From Mycolicibacterium elephantis DSM 44368 (GTDB lineage Bacteria > Actinomycetota > Actinomycetes > Mycobacteriales > Mycobacteriaceae): DNA of 64,000 nucleotides. Position 1 is the first letter of the stretch; each line of letters starts with the position of its first letter. The stretch spans positions 122,850 to 186,849 of the forward strand of contig NZ_ATDN01000067.1 in assembly GCF_004014805.1 (NCBI RefSeq). Reading direction: 5' to 3'. The notes beneath the pieces were generated by a model. It saw only the letters and a program-made list of their open reading frames with translations. It ran no database searches and was not told the DNA's origin. Shown piece after piece: positions 17,805 through 26,979 of the stretch. A program made the position numbers and the translations under genes.

Positions 17805-19838
17805 ATGCAGGAGGTGAGCGGCCGCAGGCCGGACCGCAGTGCCGCCCAAAGGAGTGCATCCAGGGCGGCCGAATATCCGCGCGCCCTGATACTTGGTGTC
17901 GAAGGGCTCGGGGCGCTCGCCATCGCGGCTGGGTTGGGTCTCGCGGTCGCTCCGGCTGTGGCACAGGCCGAGCCGACGGCCTCGTCGGATGCCACCTCGG
18001 GCGCCTCCTCCGCAGCTTCCGCGTCTCGCTCGGGCGATTCCGCTGCTTCCACGAAACCGGCGTCTGCGGTCGACTCCAAGCCGGAGACGAAAGTGCGCAG
18101 TTCGGGCGGCGCGCTTCTGTCGGGCGTCACCAAGCGCATCGCATCGGGAACGAAAGTCGGCGCCCGTCAGGCCGAAATGACCGATCGTTCGGACTCCGTG
18201 ACGACGAAGCGACGCGCTTCGCCGCTGTCCCGCGACGACTGGACGCCCCGGGCCCGTACGGCGGCATTGAGCGCCACGCCGTCGACTGACGGTGAAGATC
18301 TCCCGCCCGGCACCGAAGTCGACCGCCAAAGCACCGTCACACCAAGGCTTTCCGTCGCAGCTCCAGCGGAATCCGCCCCGACACCACCCGCGACCGACGT
18401 GACGTCGAGCAGGTCGGCGACGGCGCCGATCACATCCGCGCAGACCTCGCCCGCGACACCGCCGACACCGCAACGCGTTGCCGTGGTGTCGACGCCGCTG
18501 GCCTCGGTGTTGGGTTCGCCGGCGGCCGACAGCCCGTCAGCACCCGCCCATCCACCGTTGGTGGAGGCGTTGTTGGCTTGGGTGCGCCGCCAGTTCCCTG
18601 AGACAGAGCTCAACACGCCACCGACCGTCTCATACGACTCGGCGCACACCATCCAGGTTCTCGACGGGACCATCACCGGCACCCTCGGCGTCAGCGATCC
18701 CGACGGAGACCGAGTCAGACTGGCCGTCGCCCGACAGCCCGAGAACGGGACCGTCGTCGTCGCGCCGGACGGCACCTTCACCTACATTCCCAATGCCGGC
18801 TACGCCGGTCCGGACACTTTCACCGTGCGCGCCACCGACAACACCGGGCTGCTTGTGCACGGACTGCTGCGTCTGGTCATTCCGGGCTTCCACACCGGTT
18901 CGACCACCGTGGAATTGACCGTCGCCCAAGTGGAAACGATCCAGGTCGGCGATAAACCCATGGGCATCGCACTGGCCCCCGAAGCGCCCCGCCTCTACGT
19001 CACCAACAACGGAGCCGACACGGTGTCGGTGATCGACACCACCACCAACGAGGTGATCGGCACCATCCAGGTAGCCAACGGCCCGACGACCGTCGTGCTC
19101 GGTATGGGCGGCGTCATCGCCTACGTCGGTAGCCAGACCGGCTGCAGCGACTGCAACGGCGACACGTTGGCGGTGATCGATGTCTTCAACGACGCGAACC
19201 AGGTCATCACCACCCTCGAGGTCCCTCCCGTCCCCCAAGGTTTGGCCGTCAGCCCAGACGGGACCCGGGTGTATGTCGCCAGCGTCGCCGAAACGCTGAC
19301 GGTGATCGACGCCAACAGCAACGAAGTCACCGCCTCCGTTCACATAGACACCGGCCTGGAAGACGTGGCGGTCAGCCCCGACGGCAGCCGCGTGTACGTT
19401 GTGGGCTTCGTCGGAAATGTCGGCGCCGTGTACGTCATCGACGCCGCCACCAACGAAGTCATCACCCAGATTCCCGTCGGCACCTTGGCGTCCAACCTCG
19501 CGGTGACTCCGGACGGCAGCCACGTCTACGTCCCCAACGCCGCTACCGCCGAGGACAACACCGTGTCGGTGATCGACACCGCCACCAACACAGTGGTCGC
19601 CACCATCGAGGTGGGCCAAGGCTCCGCGGGCGTGGCGGTCAGCCCGGACGGCACCCGCGTCTACGTCGCCAACTTCACCGACAACACCGCCTCGGTGATC
19701 GACACCGCCACCAACAAGGTGATCACCACGATCGAGGTAGGCACCGGCCCCGACCAGATCGCCGTCAGCCCCGATGGCACCACGGTTTACGTCACCAACT
19801 TCAACGCCAACACCGTCTCGGTGATCACTCTGAACTGA
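17805..19838 (+). CDS. Large exported YVTN beta-propeller protein with cadherin-like repeat
   Basis: A 677-residue protein. Residues about 25-50 form a signal-type hydrophobic segment (LGALAIAAGLGLAVAPAVAQA). A low-complexity Ser/Thr/Pro/Ala region follows to about 260. Next comes an Ig/cadherin-like module (LGVSDPDGDRVRLAV, DGTFTYIPNAGYAGPDTFTV). From about 378 to the end are seven or so YVTN blades (RLYVTNNGADTVSVIDTTTNEV, DGTRVYVANFTDNTASVIDTA). Such proteins sit outside the cell or in the wall and bind partners. The start is weakly supported: a GGAGG lies inside rather than before the first codons. Confidence 0.82.
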   Translation: MQEVSGRRPDRSAAQRSASRAAEYPRALILGVEGLGALAIAAGLGLAVAPAVAQAEPTASSDATSGASSAASASRSGDSAASTKPASAVDSKPETKVRSSGGALLSGVTKRIASGTKVGARQAEMTDRSDSVTTKRRASPLSRDDWTPRARTAALSATPSTDGEDLPPGTEVDRQSTVTPRLSVAAPAESAPTPPATDVTSSRSATAPITSAQTSPATPPTPQRVAVVSTPLASVLGSPAADSPSAPAHPPLVEALLAWVRRQFPETELNTPPTVSYDSAHTIQVLDGTITGTLGVSDPDGDRVRLAVARQPENGTVVVAPDGTFTYIPNAGYAGPDTFTVRATDNTGLLVHGLLRLVIPGFHTGSTTVELTVAQVETIQVGDKPMGIALAPEAPRLYVTNNGADTVSVIDTTTNEVIGTIQVANGPTTVVLGMGGVIAYVGSQTGCSDCNGDTLAVIDVFNDANQVITTLEVPPVPQGLAVSPDGTRVYVASVAETLTVIDANSNEVTASVHIDTGLEDVAVSPDGSRVYVVGFVGNVGAVYVIDAATNEVITQIPVGTLASNLAVTPDGSHVYVPNAATAEDNTVSVIDTATNTVVATIEVGQGSAGVAVSPDGTRVYVANFTDNTASVIDTATNKVITTIEVGTGPDQIAVSPDGTTVYVTNFNANTVSVITLN

Positions 19839-19894
19839 GTCCGGCGTTCCGAGTGCCCGAACCGACACTGGACGCAGCTACTTGGCTATTCGGT

Positions 19895-20674
19895 CTAGCC
19901 GGGTGCGGGCGGACGCTCAGCCGGCGGTGGGCCGAGCGCCTCGATCATCGCCACGACGAATGCCGCCGCCGCTGAGGCCGCGAAATGTTGCCAATTGTCC
20001 CGCTTGTGAGCATCGGCGAAATCGCTGACCGCCTTGACAACTCCCCACGCGGGTTCCACGTCGTAGGTCGCGTGAGCGACACCCAGACTCTCCATCTCCA
20101 CCCCGATGAGCTGGGGCCAATCTCGCCTCAGGCTGTCGCCCCATTCCTTGTCCGCGATGACTTTCTCCCCGGACGCCAGCACACCGAAATGAACCTTCAG
20201 CTTGTCGGAACGCTTGCTGGCGACTTCGGGCGGGATTCGCGCCCACCAGGAGGTACGGCCGGCGAACTCGGCGGCCTTGATGAGCTTGTGCGATGCGTGG
20301 TAGGCCTCGTACCGGTGCTCGAATATGCCGTTGCTCAGCTTGCCCGTCTCGTAGTTCACGACCTGCGTGGGTACCAAGATGTCGCCGAGATGCTGATGTT
20401 GCGTTCGAAACCCACCAGCGATACCGCAGAGGATCACATATTCGGGGTTCCACGTCGCGATCGCGTCACGCGCTGCGATCGCCGCGTGGAGATTGCCCGA
20501 CCCGGCGATCGGGTAGACCACCACCCGCCGCGAACCGATGTAGCCCGCATAGTGCGATCGCATGCCGGGCGTCGCCGACCAATCGGTCAGCAGGGGTCCG
20601 AGCGCAGCCGCCTCCATGCCGAGCGCGGCCAGTACCACCACGCTCGCCCAAGGATCCGTTGAGCCACAATCCAT
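19895..20674 (-). CDS. PNP/UDP-phosphorylase family nucleosidase-like protein
   Basis: A protein of about 259 residues from the ATG at 20674 (longer starts reach 20770). Family motifs are present: CGIAGGF (phosphate/sugar loop), GVEMESLGVA (the MES ribose-binding Glu) and KAVSDFAD (catalytic Asp). The C-terminal W-x-x-FAASAAAAFVVAMIEAL helix is like that in the island protein at 30089-31057, and WNPEYVILCGIAGG matches WKPEYIILCGTAGG there, so the two are paralogues. This copy stands alone in high-GC core DNA. It could be a metabolic nucleosidase or an immune-type effector; motifs alone do not decide. Confidence 0.72.
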   Translation of the reverse strand: MDCGSTDPWASVVVLAALGMEAAALGPLLTDWSATPGMRSHYAGYIGSRRVVVYPIAGSGNLHAAIAARDAIATWNPEYVILCGIAGGFRTQHQHLGDILVPTQVVNYETGKLSNGIFEHRYEAYHASHKLIKAAEFAGRTSWWARIPPEVASKRSDKLKVHFGVLASGEKVIADKEWGDSLRRDWPQLIGVEMESLGVAHATYDVEPAWGVVKAVSDFADAHKRDNWQHFAASAAAAFVVAMIEALGPPPAERPPAPG

Positions 20675-20966
20675 CCGCTGAGGCACCGTCCCGCTCCGCG
20701 TCGAATGGTTTCCGCACCGTAATTGCACCATGACATCGACGCCGGACATAGCCGCGTGGGGATTCACCAATCGCTGGATCTTCGGGGCCGATCGGCACCT
20801 GCGCGCGGTGCCGAAAAGCTAGTCGGCAATGCCGTTCGAGCCGTTGGCGCCTGCGCCGCCTGCGCGCCTATGCCGCCGGACCGCCAGGCGCCTGACGCTG
20901 CCGTTCCCGCGAAACCACTTCTGTCACTTTGCTTTCTCCAGTCTCAGATCCCGGATTTCTGTCAGT

Positions 20967-20988
20967 GCTTCGAACTAGTGTTCGAAGC
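20967..20988. promoter_or_regulatory. LexA (SOS) box directly before the HNH gene
   Basis: TCGAAC-TAGT-GTTCGA at 20970-20985 matches the mycobacterial/Gram-positive LexA box TCGAAC-N4-GTTCGA exactly, and the palindrome extends to 22 bp (20967-20988). It abuts the ATG at 20989. SOS boxes before 13E12/DUF222 genes are known in M. tuberculosis, so DNA-damage induction is expected. Confidence 0.9.
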
Positions 20989-22380
20989 ATGAGTTGGAGC
21001 GCGGTGTCGAATCGAGAGGTCATTTCGGCGGCCTTCGATGCGCTCGACTCTGCCTTCGACTCGGTGCTCGGACTGCAGTTCGATGCGATGACGGACGCCG
21101 AGAAGGTGGAGTTATGCGTCCGGCTCGAGCGCAACATGCGTCGCGCACCGGTGATCGGGCATAGGTTGGTCGGTGCGCTTGCGGCTGAGGCCGATCCGCA
21201 GGCTTTGGGTGGTACGTCGTTGGCCGACGTGCTTGCCACCGCGCTCCGCATCTCGAAGGAGGCTGCGAAGCAGCGCATCAAGGACGCCGATCAACTTGGT
21301 CCTCGACAGACATTTACCGGAGAACCGCTCGAACCAAAGCTCCGGCACGTCGCGGCGGCTCAGCAGCGCGGCGACGTCGGCGCTGAGCATCTGCGTGTCA
21401 TCTCCAAGTTCTTCGACAAGTTGCCGTGGTATATCCCCGTCGACCTGTGCGACGCGCTGGAGGCCCATCTCGCCGACCTGGCCAGCGGACTCGGTCCCGC
21501 GGAACTAAGGAAGTCGGCCGAAAAGTTGGCCTATCTGGCCGACCAGGACGGTCAGCCACCGACGGACGAAGAGCGAGCCCGCAAGCGCGACTTCAAGATC
21601 CATCCCCAAGACGCCGACGGGATGAGCAAGGTCACAGGCTACTTGGATCCCGAAGCAACCGCGACTCTCAACGCTCTCCTGGCCAAGTATGCCGCTCCCG
21701 GCAAGTGCAACCCGGACGACGAGACACCGTGCGTTGATGGTGAACCGGAGCCAAGCGCGAAGGCGGCCGATTCGCGCTCTGCCGGTCAACGCCGACACGA
21801 TGCGCTCAAGGCGATGGGCCGGGCGTTGTTGGCCTCGGGCGCGCTGGGGCAGCACAACGGTTTACCGGCGACCATCATCGTGTCCACCACGTTGCAAGAT
21901 CTGCAATCCGCTGCCGGACACGGCGTCACCGGGAGCGGCTCGTGGTTGCCGATGAGCGATGTGATCCGGCTGGCCAGCCACGCATACCACTATCTCGCGG
22001 TGTTCGACAAGCACACCGAAGAGGCACTCTATCTCGGCCGCACCAAGCGCTTCGCGTCGCCGGGACAGCGGATTGTGTTGCACGCCAAGTACCGTGGATG
22101 TACGCGACCGGGCTGCACGGTCCCCGCAGATTGGTGCCAGGTTCACCATGTCGACGGCTGGGCAGCCGAAGGCGGAACCACCGACATCGACAAGCTCACC
22201 CTCGCCTGCGGTCCCGACAATCGGCTCATCGAAAAGAGCGGATGGACCACCCGCCAGCGGGCGGACGGCCGCACGGAGTGGATCCCACCACCAGACCTCG
22301 ACACCGGACAAACGCGAGTCAACAACTACCACTTTCCGGAGAGGTACCTGCTACCCGACGATGACGACGATGTCCCGTAG
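20989..22380 (+). CDS. DUF222 / HNH endonuclease domain protein (13E12 family)
   Basis: A 463-residue protein. The N-terminal two thirds are a DUF222 domain (LCVRLERNMRRAPVIGHRLVG, LADVLATALRISKEAAKQRI). The C-terminal part is an HNH nuclease: CTRPGCTVPADWCQVHHVDGWAAEGG with the Cys pair and HH. Proteins of this kind come in many copies in mycobacteria, and some carry inteins or act near mobile DNA. The start at 20989 is fixed by the conserved DUF222 beginning and by the abutting SOS box; an open frame to 20929 is ignored. LexA repression is expected from the overlapping operator. Confidence 0.88.
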   Translation: MSWSAVSNREVISAAFDALDSAFDSVLGLQFDAMTDAEKVELCVRLERNMRRAPVIGHRLVGALAAEADPQALGGTSLADVLATALRISKEAAKQRIKDADQLGPRQTFTGEPLEPKLRHVAAAQQRGDVGAEHLRVISKFFDKLPWYIPVDLCDALEAHLADLASGLGPAELRKSAEKLAYLADQDGQPPTDEERARKRDFKIHPQDADGMSKVTGYLDPEATATLNALLAKYAAPGKCNPDDETPCVDGEPEPSAKAADSRSAGQRRHDALKAMGRALLASGALGQHNGLPATIIVSTTLQDLQSAAGHGVTGSGSWLPMSDVIRLASHAYHYLAVFDKHTEEALYLGRTKRFASPGQRIVLHAKYRGCTRPGCTVPADWCQVHHVDGWAAEGGTTDIDKLTLACGPDNRLIEKSGWTTRQRADGRTEWIPPPDLDTGQTRVNNYHFPERYLLPDDDDDVP

Positions 22381-22708
22381 CGCTCGCCGCCAACCCTTCC
22401 GGGTTGCGTGAACCGACACCGGGCACATCACAAAGGGTCCGGTGGGTTCTCCTCTGTCTAGAACTGGAAGCGCTGCTGTACTTCAACATCGAAGTGCGGC
22501 AGCGCTTTTCTGATGCAACGGCGGAGGAACTCAGCACGCGGACCTTCTCCTCCTCACGTTCGAGAGCTCAGCTACTGAGCGCTCCGGAGGCGGAAAGTCT
22601 GGCACATTTGCAGGCCGAACCGTCCCCGTGTGGCCTGTCATTGGAGTAAGACAGACCGCATGACTGATCCGCACGGCGGTGCGCACCGACGGCTCAGGCG
22701 TTGATCCG
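22381..22708. other. Intergenic region, about 330 bp
   Basis: This gap follows the HNH gene and contains the hairpin at 22468-22510. The rest holds no gene or clear promoter that I can support; it must contain the promoter of the amidotransferase gene at 22709. Confidence 0.5.
22468..22510. terminator. Hairpin terminator after the HNH gene
   Basis: AAGCGCTGC (22468-22476) pairs with GCAGCGCTT (22499-22507), with an inner ACTTC/GAAGT stem, followed by TTC. It lies 90 bp after the HNH stop codon and fits a factor-independent terminator for that gene. Confidence 0.7.
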
Positions 22709-23566
22709 ATGTGCCGTCTGTTCGCTCTGCACGCCGGCCGCCCCGTCACCGCGACTTTCTGGCTACTCGATGCGCCGGACAGCCTCACCGCACAGAGCAA
22801 GCGCAATCCTGACGGCACAGGTCTGGGAGTGTTCGGCGCCGACGGCGACCCGGTGGTACTCAAGCAGCCGATCGCCGCATGGCGCGACCTCGCCTTCGCG
22901 ACCGAAACCCGCGAGATGTCGGGTACGACGTTCATCGCTCACGTCCGCTACGCCACGACGGGTCCCGCCGCGGAGGCGAACACCCATCCGTTTCTTCAGA
23001 ACGGAAGGATCTTCGCGCACAACGGCGTCGTCGAGGGTCTTGAGATCCTCGATGCCCGGCTCGCCGAACTCGGTGCCGCCGAATGGGTACGCGGCGACAC
23101 CGATTCCGAGCGGGTCTTCGCATTGATCACGGCATCCATCAGAAGCCACGGTGACGACGTGGGCATGGGGTTGGCGGAGGCACTGCGCTGGCTGCGCGAG
23201 AACGTTCCCATCTACGCAGTCAACGTGCTTTTGGCCACCGCGACGGACCTGTGGGCGTTGCGGTATCCCGACACCCACGAGCTCTACCTGCTCGACCGCA
23301 CCGCCGGGGGGCACGGCGAATTCAGCATGCACAGCGCACGAATCAAGGCAGGCAGTTCACACCTGCACGACGCGCCGTCGGTTGTCTTCGCCAGTGAGCC
23401 GATGGACGACGGACCTTGGCAACTGTTGAATCCCGGCGAGCTGGTCCACGTAGGCGCCGACCTGAAGATCACTCGTCGCATGGTGTTGCCCGACCCGCCA
23501 CTGCACCCGCTCAAACGATCCGACCTCGACCCCGTGACGGCGGTAGCACAGCACCCCACATCCTGA
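22709..23566 (+). CDS. Class II glutamine amidotransferase (EgtC/YafJ-like)
   Basis: A 285-residue N-terminal-nucleophile hydrolase. After removal of Met, Cys2 (MCRLFALHAG) is the nucleophile. The amidotransferase core shows NPDGTG, FIAHVRYATTG, NTHPFLQNGRIFAHNGVVEG and RGDTDSERVF. Class II enzymes free ammonia from glutamine or hydrolyse gamma-glutamyl bonds, as EgtC does in ergothioneine synthesis. The other egt genes are not here, so a YafJ-like role is as likely. The start at 22709 is fixed by the required Met-Cys. Confidence 0.85.
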   Translation: MCRLFALHAGRPVTATFWLLDAPDSLTAQSKRNPDGTGLGVFGADGDPVVLKQPIAAWRDLAFATETREMSGTTFIAHVRYATTGPAAEANTHPFLQNGRIFAHNGVVEGLEILDARLAELGAAEWVRGDTDSERVFALITASIRSHGDDVGMGLAEALRWLRENVPIYAVNVLLATATDLWALRYPDTHELYLLDRTAGGHGEFSMHSARIKAGSSHLHDAPSVVFASEPMDDGPWQLLNPGELVHVGADLKITRRMVLPDPPLHPLKRSDLDPVTAVAQHPTS

Positions 23567-23809
23567 CGCGATGCGACGCCCGTTGCCAGTATTTACATGC
23601 CCTCGGTGGCTGTGACGACGGGCAGCGGGAATCGATGCCCCGTCTCGGTGGGTCGCGGCTGCCGTGCAAGCCGATTGTGGGGCCCTGCGGAGTGGCCCGC
23701 GGTGCTCAGGCGATCGGGATGCCGCCCCAGTTGGTCAGCTTCCAGCCCGATCCCGGACTCCCGACGACCACGATCGGGCCCAGATTCGGCAGCGGTTTGG
23801 TCGCAAGCA

Positions 23810-24070
23810 ATGAGTCGTTTCCACGATCTCGACCCGGACGAACTTCGCGAACTGGCGCCCAGGATCCCGATGGAGCTCGTCGAGGAGTTGATGTTCATCG
23901 GCAATGCGACCGAGATCGCCGAGCGGGTTAGCGGCTACGCCGCCAACGGACTTGAACACACGATCGTGGCCAGCGTGACGGGAGTAGTGGGTGGCATCGA
24001 CGAAATCACCTCCGACACAGGTCAATTGATCGCACTGTTCGCTGCGCTGCGTGAAGTTACGCCGAGATAG
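23810..24070 (+). pseudogene. Fragment, C-terminal end of a luciferase-like (F420-type) oxidoreductase
   Basis: About 86 codons (LDPDELRELAPRIPMELVEELMFIGN... and GLEHTIVASVTG) look like the end of an LLM-class flavin/F420-dependent oxidoreductase: a helical segment, a regulator-like 'TEIAERVSGYAANGLEH' strand and a terminal helix. The beta-barrel core that should come before is not found in any frame between 23570 and 23810. The fragment is therefore a remnant, or a short gene of unclear role. Family call is from pattern only. Confidence 0.45.
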
Positions 24071-24296
24071 GGTGGTGACTCACTGACGCGTCACGCAGTA
24101 GTGCACCTCGCATAGAGCATGGGCATCTGCGGGTGGAAAGTCCTGGAGCGGCTAACCGATGTCGGGCGACGTCCATCTACCACCGGCCGACCGTCGCGAT
24201 GCCCGATTGGCGTCACTTGTTCTCGTCGCGCATCACCCGGGCGGTTCGGACGGCCGCCGCGGGGATGCGCATCGCTGAGAGTTACCGTGCTGGCCC

Positions 24297-24704
24297 TTAG
24301 GGCGACACGCCGAAGAACACGTCAAATGGCGTCCTAGCCGGCGCGTCGCTGGCGTTCGGAGCGTCCACCCCGATGTCCGGGATCCATTCAGGATTCTCGA
24401 CGCCATTGCGCCCGTCGCCGATCGTCACCTTCGGCTCGGTGTTCACGATGTCGGTGGACGTATCCACGCCCGGTGTGACTAGGCCGCCGACCGGTTTGTC
24501 GTCGGTGACGACGATCGTGCCCGTCGAACCGGTCACCGGTCCCGACGAAATGGATATGCCGCTGGACGGGCCAGTGCTCGTCTGGTCCTCTTCGCCTGTG
24601 TCGGCGGATGCGATGAACGGGTTGAACACGATCAATGCTGCGAGAACAGGGGCAGCGGATGCCATCAATGCGATGCGGGCACCGCGTCCGTGCGTGTACT
24701 TCAT
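24297..24704 (-). CDS. Small exported protein, acidic and Ser/Thr-rich
   Basis: A 135-residue protein from the ATG at 24704, which has GGAG six bases upstream (a longer frame to 24761 is not used). The signal peptide MKYTHGRGARIALMASAAPVLAALIV... ends near FIASADTG. The mature part is polar, rich in Thr, Ser, Gly and Asp, without cysteines, and ends PFDVFFGVSP. No family is recognised. Confidence 0.65.
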   Translation of the reverse strand: MKYTHGRGARIALMASAAPVLAALIVFNPFIASADTGEEDQTSTGPSSGISISSGPVTGSTGTIVVTDDKPVGGLVTPGVDTSTDIVNTEPKVTIGDGRNGVENPEWIPDIGVDAPNASDAPARTPFDVFFGVSP

Positions 24705-25071
24705 GGGATTCTCCTTGTGTCGTTGGATGTTTCGTGTCGACTTCGGTGTCGGCAGCAGCACCTACCCTCCAGGCCGCGAGGCCCGGCGCCCATCCGCCGA
24801 TCAGCCCGCGGTCCAGGGGAAACTGATGTCCCCCAATCGGTGGAACGCGCCAGGGTCAAGTCCTCGGGCCACGGGGCGGGCAAACGCACCATTCGAGCAG
24901 TGAGTCTGAGATACCTCTTGCGGACATGAGGAAACTGACTCTGTCAGCGATAGGGTTATCACTGTTTCTGAGCCTGAAGCCGGCAATGCTGCATCCGAGC
25001 AGTTAGCGAGCGCTTATTCGTTGAGTTCCGACGCGCGTTTAGAGCAAAGCTCCGAATGCGATCCCAACTAC
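24705..25071. other. Intergenic region, about 370 bp
   Basis: It separates the start of the small exported gene from the 3' end of the F420-type oxidoreductase gene. It should hold the promoter of the exported gene. I see no gene, RNA or strong repeat in it. Confidence 0.5.
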
Positions 25072-25488
25072 TCAGGCGCCTGCGTACCGATTGCCAGTGA
25101 CAGAGCCCGCATTCGTTAGCAGCATGGCTGCCTCGTTGTACGGAAACGCTCGGTACAGCAGCCGAGAACGCGGTATGACGAGGCCCGCGGCCTCGTCCTT
25201 GCTCACCACCCGTGGGTTGACGAGCGCGACAGACTGTCCACGCTTGCGTAGCACCGTCGGTCCGCCGGCCAGCACGTTCTTCAACCAGTCCGTCTGTAGG
25301 CCGTAGCCGATAAGGATGGCGTAGCCATCATGGGTCTTGAATACCAGAAGAGGCGTTCGATATCGCTTACCCGACTTCCGCCCGACGTGCTCGAGCGTCC
25401 CGAGGTTCGGAAGCCACGGTGTAATCGTGCGAGCCGCCGGATTTGTGACTCTCCTGTTGAACTCTGCGATACGGCGAGGCACGCGCAT
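25072..25488 (-). CDS. Deazaflavin (F420)-dependent nitroreductase family protein
   Basis: A 138-residue protein of the Ddn/DUF385 split-barrel family. LEHVGRKSGKRYRTPLLVF is the family hallmark (GRxSG...RxTPL) that binds F420, and PRVVSKDEA and RLLYRAFPYNEAA follow at the usual positions. Members reduce quinones, nitro compounds and other acceptors with F420H2. It is the last core gene before the genomic island. Confidence 0.85.
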   Translation of the reverse strand: MRVPRRIAEFNRRVTNPAARTITPWLPNLGTLEHVGRKSGKRYRTPLLVFKTHDGYAILIGYGLQTDWLKNVLAGGPTVLRKRGQSVALVNPRVVSKDEAAGLVIPRSRLLYRAFPYNEAAMLLTNAGSVTGNRYAGA

Positions 25489-25596
25489 TCTCGGAGTCTA
25501 GATATTGTTCGAAGTTCCTCGCTGACGCGGTGCTGACGCAAGGAGCTGCCAACGACAGCGACCGCTCGAATGTTCGAGTCGCAATCGGCCCCTGCA

Positions 25597-25658
25597 TGCA
25601 AGAACTCCGGTGCCCCCAGTGGGACTCGAACCCACACTGGACGGATTTTAAGTCCGCT
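25597..25658. repeat. Left attachment repeat (partial tRNA-Leu)
   Basis: 62 bp identical to 35137-35198 except at 25607 (C for T). Positions 25611-25658 correspond to the 3' 48 bases of the tRNA, from the discriminator through the T arm to the 5' side of the anticodon stem. Beyond 25658 the sequence no longer matches the tRNA, so this is a partial copy as expected for an att site. Confidence 0.9.
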
Positions 25659-25998
25659 ACTCAGAGCGTTTGTCGCGATTGAGAGGCGATGAAGTGATTT
25701 GCAAAATAGTAGCTAGCTGCGGGTTAACACCATACGACGTTGGCAGACGTTGAGTGCATTTGCAGACATGTGCATACACTCTGTTTACACTACTCGGCGA
25801 GTCTGGTGAGAAACTGTCTAGGCGAAATATCGGATCGGCGTACTTGCGCCAGCTAGGTGGCCATGTTTGGCCAACCGGTGTGAAGTTTCGAGGTTCCCGA
25901 CAGTTGATCCCGCGATCGAGTTTGATGGACAAGCCTGAGAAAGGTGTGAGGGGCCACGTCCGGTGACTCGGGTCAGTATGTCCCGGCCGACACACTAA
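25659..25998. other. Left end of the island, no gene supported
   Basis: About 340 bp, low GC. Around 25743-25780 the hexamers GCAGAC and GTGCAT each occur twice in the same order, a short imperfect direct repeat that could be an integrase arm site. I find no convincing coding region; short open frames here look random. Confidence 0.4.
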
Positions 25999-26836
25999 TC
26001 AGCTGTTTGGCGCGGCAAACCTTCGGAGGAATCGCAGAAACTCTCGCCTGCGCTCCCCATCGACGCTCGGCAGTCCAGCGGTGTAGCGCGTCGAGATTAC
26101 TTTCTTGGTCAGATCGCCGCCAGCATCCAAAGTCTCGAGCGCATCGATCACGGTTGACAAACGCGTCCTCCTGGTTGTGTGGAACCGGTCGGTTGCGACG
26201 AACCAGTTGAGCCGACTGACATCGACATCGACGCTAACCGCTGGTTCGGGCAATAACGACCATGCCTCGGACACAAGCTTTTCTAGGTGGGGGCTGACCG
26301 GCTGCTCAGAGTAGATCTGGCGCGACACGGCTTGGAGCGTCTGCTGGACGATGCCGCCCTCGAGATCCGAGCTTTGAAACTTGAGATGGGAGCCATACGA
26401 GGTTTGGCACGAAGGTATTAAGCAAAGGTATTCGGCTCGCGAGGCGATCAGAGTCGACCTTCCGCCAAATATGGGCAGCGACAAACTCTGAGCCCATCCG
26501 ACGGCCGTTTAGACGGCTCCCCTTCGGACCGCGAATGTTAAGGCTTCGCGGTACTGACTTCACCAGCGAATTATCGTCTCGAAAAAATCCGTCCCCGTTC
26601 GGCGATCCCCATTCGTCGGGGATGTTCCTTGCCTTGCTGCCCCGGCACGTCGGGTCGCGTACGACCCACGGCAGAAGTATGGGGCTGTGCCGGTAGGCGT
26701 CCAGCGGGAGCCATATGGCCATACTCTGCACGAGGAGTTGGGGCACCACACCAATCAGTTCGGGTTCTGATTCAAAGAGGTCGACGAAGAACCGGTAAAG
26801 CAGATCATCGCCGTGCACCACCTTCTGCCTTGCCAT
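25999..26836 (-). pseudogene. Frameshifted gene of unknown function next to vsr
   Basis: Two overlapping minus-strand frames make one protein of about 279 residues. The first, from ATG 26836 (MARQKVVHGDDLLYRFF), reads well to PNLVWLPSQVSKL and then degrades; the second picks up at DLEGGIVQQTLQAVSRQIY and runs to the stop at 25999. The switch is near 26363-26372 and needs a one-base loss or two-base gain to join. Notable stretches are IPDEWGSPNGDGFFRDDNS, GSEFVAAHIWR and TFVPNLVWLP. I do not recognise a family. The position, divergent from vsr inside the restriction-modification cluster, suggests a linked role. Sequencing error is possible. Confidence 0.6.
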
Positions 26837-26979
26837 GCAGTCTCTCTCGTTCGATGCGTGCCAGGTAGTCCAAGGCGGCCCGCGTGTAGACAACTCGTCA
26901 CTCCTAGCGTGGCAGTCCATTGTCGGGCATCTCGGCCGGCCGGACTGCCGAAACGGGTGGGCTGCCGTGGTTAGGCAGA

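Noticed and set aside
18630..19868. A 412-codon minus-strand frame opposite the second propeller gene
   Set aside because: Repetitive DGxVVGEVGDVxxG pattern is the reverse of the YVTN blades, not an independent protein.
23416..23931. A plus-strand frame after the amidotransferase, considered as a gene
   Set aside because: It overlaps the certain amidotransferase gene in another frame and shows no family pattern.
25569..25582. CTCGAATGTTCGAG, considered as an SOS box near the left att site
   Set aside because: Spacing between the half sites is two bases, not four, and no gene starts beside it.
25657..25995. A 112-codon minus-strand frame near the left att site, considered as an integrase piece
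   Set aside because: No integrase motif (R...HxxR...Y) and random composition.
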